Below, piece by piece: positions 54,982 through 55,165 of a stretch of DNA of 55,165 nucleotides; position 1 is the first letter of the stretch, and every line of letters begins with the position of its first letter. A program made the translations under genes and the position numbers. The notes beneath the pieces are model-generated. The model did not search any database. It was not told the DNA's origin and saw only the letters and a program-made list of their open reading frames with translations. Source of the DNA: Cypionkella sp. (GTDB lineage Bacteria > Pseudomonadota > Alphaproteobacteria > Rhodobacterales > Rhodobacteraceae); the NCBI RefSeq assembly GCF_028290025.1, contig NZ_JAQGKQ010000095.1, positions 1 through 55,165 of the forward strand, written 5' to 3'.

Positions 54982-55165
54982 GGGGTAAATGCCGTAAGCC
55001 CATGTTTCTAAAGAGAAATAGGTCATATCACTTTTATAAGTGAGTCGGGGTGAAATCGTCCAATTCCGTTCCGATATCAAAAGCGCAATAGTTGGGGGTA
55101 AACGTCACAACCCCATGTTTCTAAAGGGAAATAGGGCATATCAACTTTGCAAATTCGATAGTTGG
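54982..55165. repeat. Second repeat family running to the window end
   Basis: A unit of about 53 bp at 54982-55034 recurs at 55095-55148, with CCCATGTTTCTAAAG and a following GAAATAGG nearly unchanged. The last bases of the window (GATAGTTGG) match the lead-in of the second unit, so a third copy probably begins at the edge. The stretch from 54058 to the end has no supported gene. Confidence 0.65.

Noticed and set aside
54426..55165. CRISPR array or integron attC array
   Set aside because: Repeats are of unequal length and spacing, with no cas genes. No GTTRRRY/RYYYAAC core pairs or integrase were seen.

Overview
The window reads as the chromosome of a Rhodobacterales-type alphaproteobacterium (Rhodobacter/Roseobacter relatives). 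The reasons are the dusB(nifR3)-ntrB-ntrC-ntrY-ntrX cluster next to hfq-hflX, a fused ispDF, a Coq10/RatA gene, lineage-typical small proteins (DUF6477, DUF6456), a MetA with Glu111, a non-pyrrolysine MttB homologue, and tight ATGA gene overlaps in GC-rich DNA. No ribosomal RNA or intact tRNA gene was seen.

Positions 1-44,014 are dense core chromosome. 1-8,700: a DsbA/FrnE-type oxidoreductase, a Bcr-type drug exporter, mfd with a small membrane-protein gene, hemB, a SYLF lipoprotein and a 3-hydroxyisobutyrate-dehydrogenase-like enzyme. 8,700-12,900: a penicillin-acylase-family hydrolase, hflX and hfq. 13,000-20,200: the nitrogen-regulation operon, whose two AAA+ regulators both lack the sigma-54-contacting GAFTGA loop. 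20,400-28,700: isoprenoid (ispDF), phospholipid (pgpA), CinA, a secreted esterase, ratA, hpt, two c-type cytochromes, a GST, lipA and a frameshifted aquaporin gene. 28,800-44,000: a frameshifted DUF6456 regulator, DUF6477, MttB-like, guaA, nitroreductase, MFS and EamA transporters, a FadL-type porin, an ATPase beside metA, a lipase-like hydrolase, ppk2, a TetR regulator, and a PotA-type ABC ATPase standing alone.

At about 44,030 the composition changes abruptly to AT-rich DNA with short genes, long gaps and repeats, and it stays so to the window end. This looks like a genomic island. It has a serine recombinase with an inverted-repeat site, a small zinc-finger protein, an OLD/PARIS-like ATPase plus TOPRIM/DUF4435 pair split by a one-base frameshift, and a DUF2971 protein. 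Next comes a cassette of small proteins present in two to three diverged copies: a single-span peptide of 28-42 residues on the minus strand, a soluble protein of about 82-96 residues, and a hydrophobic protein of about 71 residues. The last 1.1 kb is non-coding and built of short repeats, including hairpins with different stems but the same GATA loop.

Four genes (aqpZ, the DUF6456 gene, the ATPase/TOPRIM gene and one cassette copy) carry small frameshifts. Three of the four are explained by one missing base in a short homopolymer. Assembly error and real gene decay should therefore be separated before these genes are called dead.
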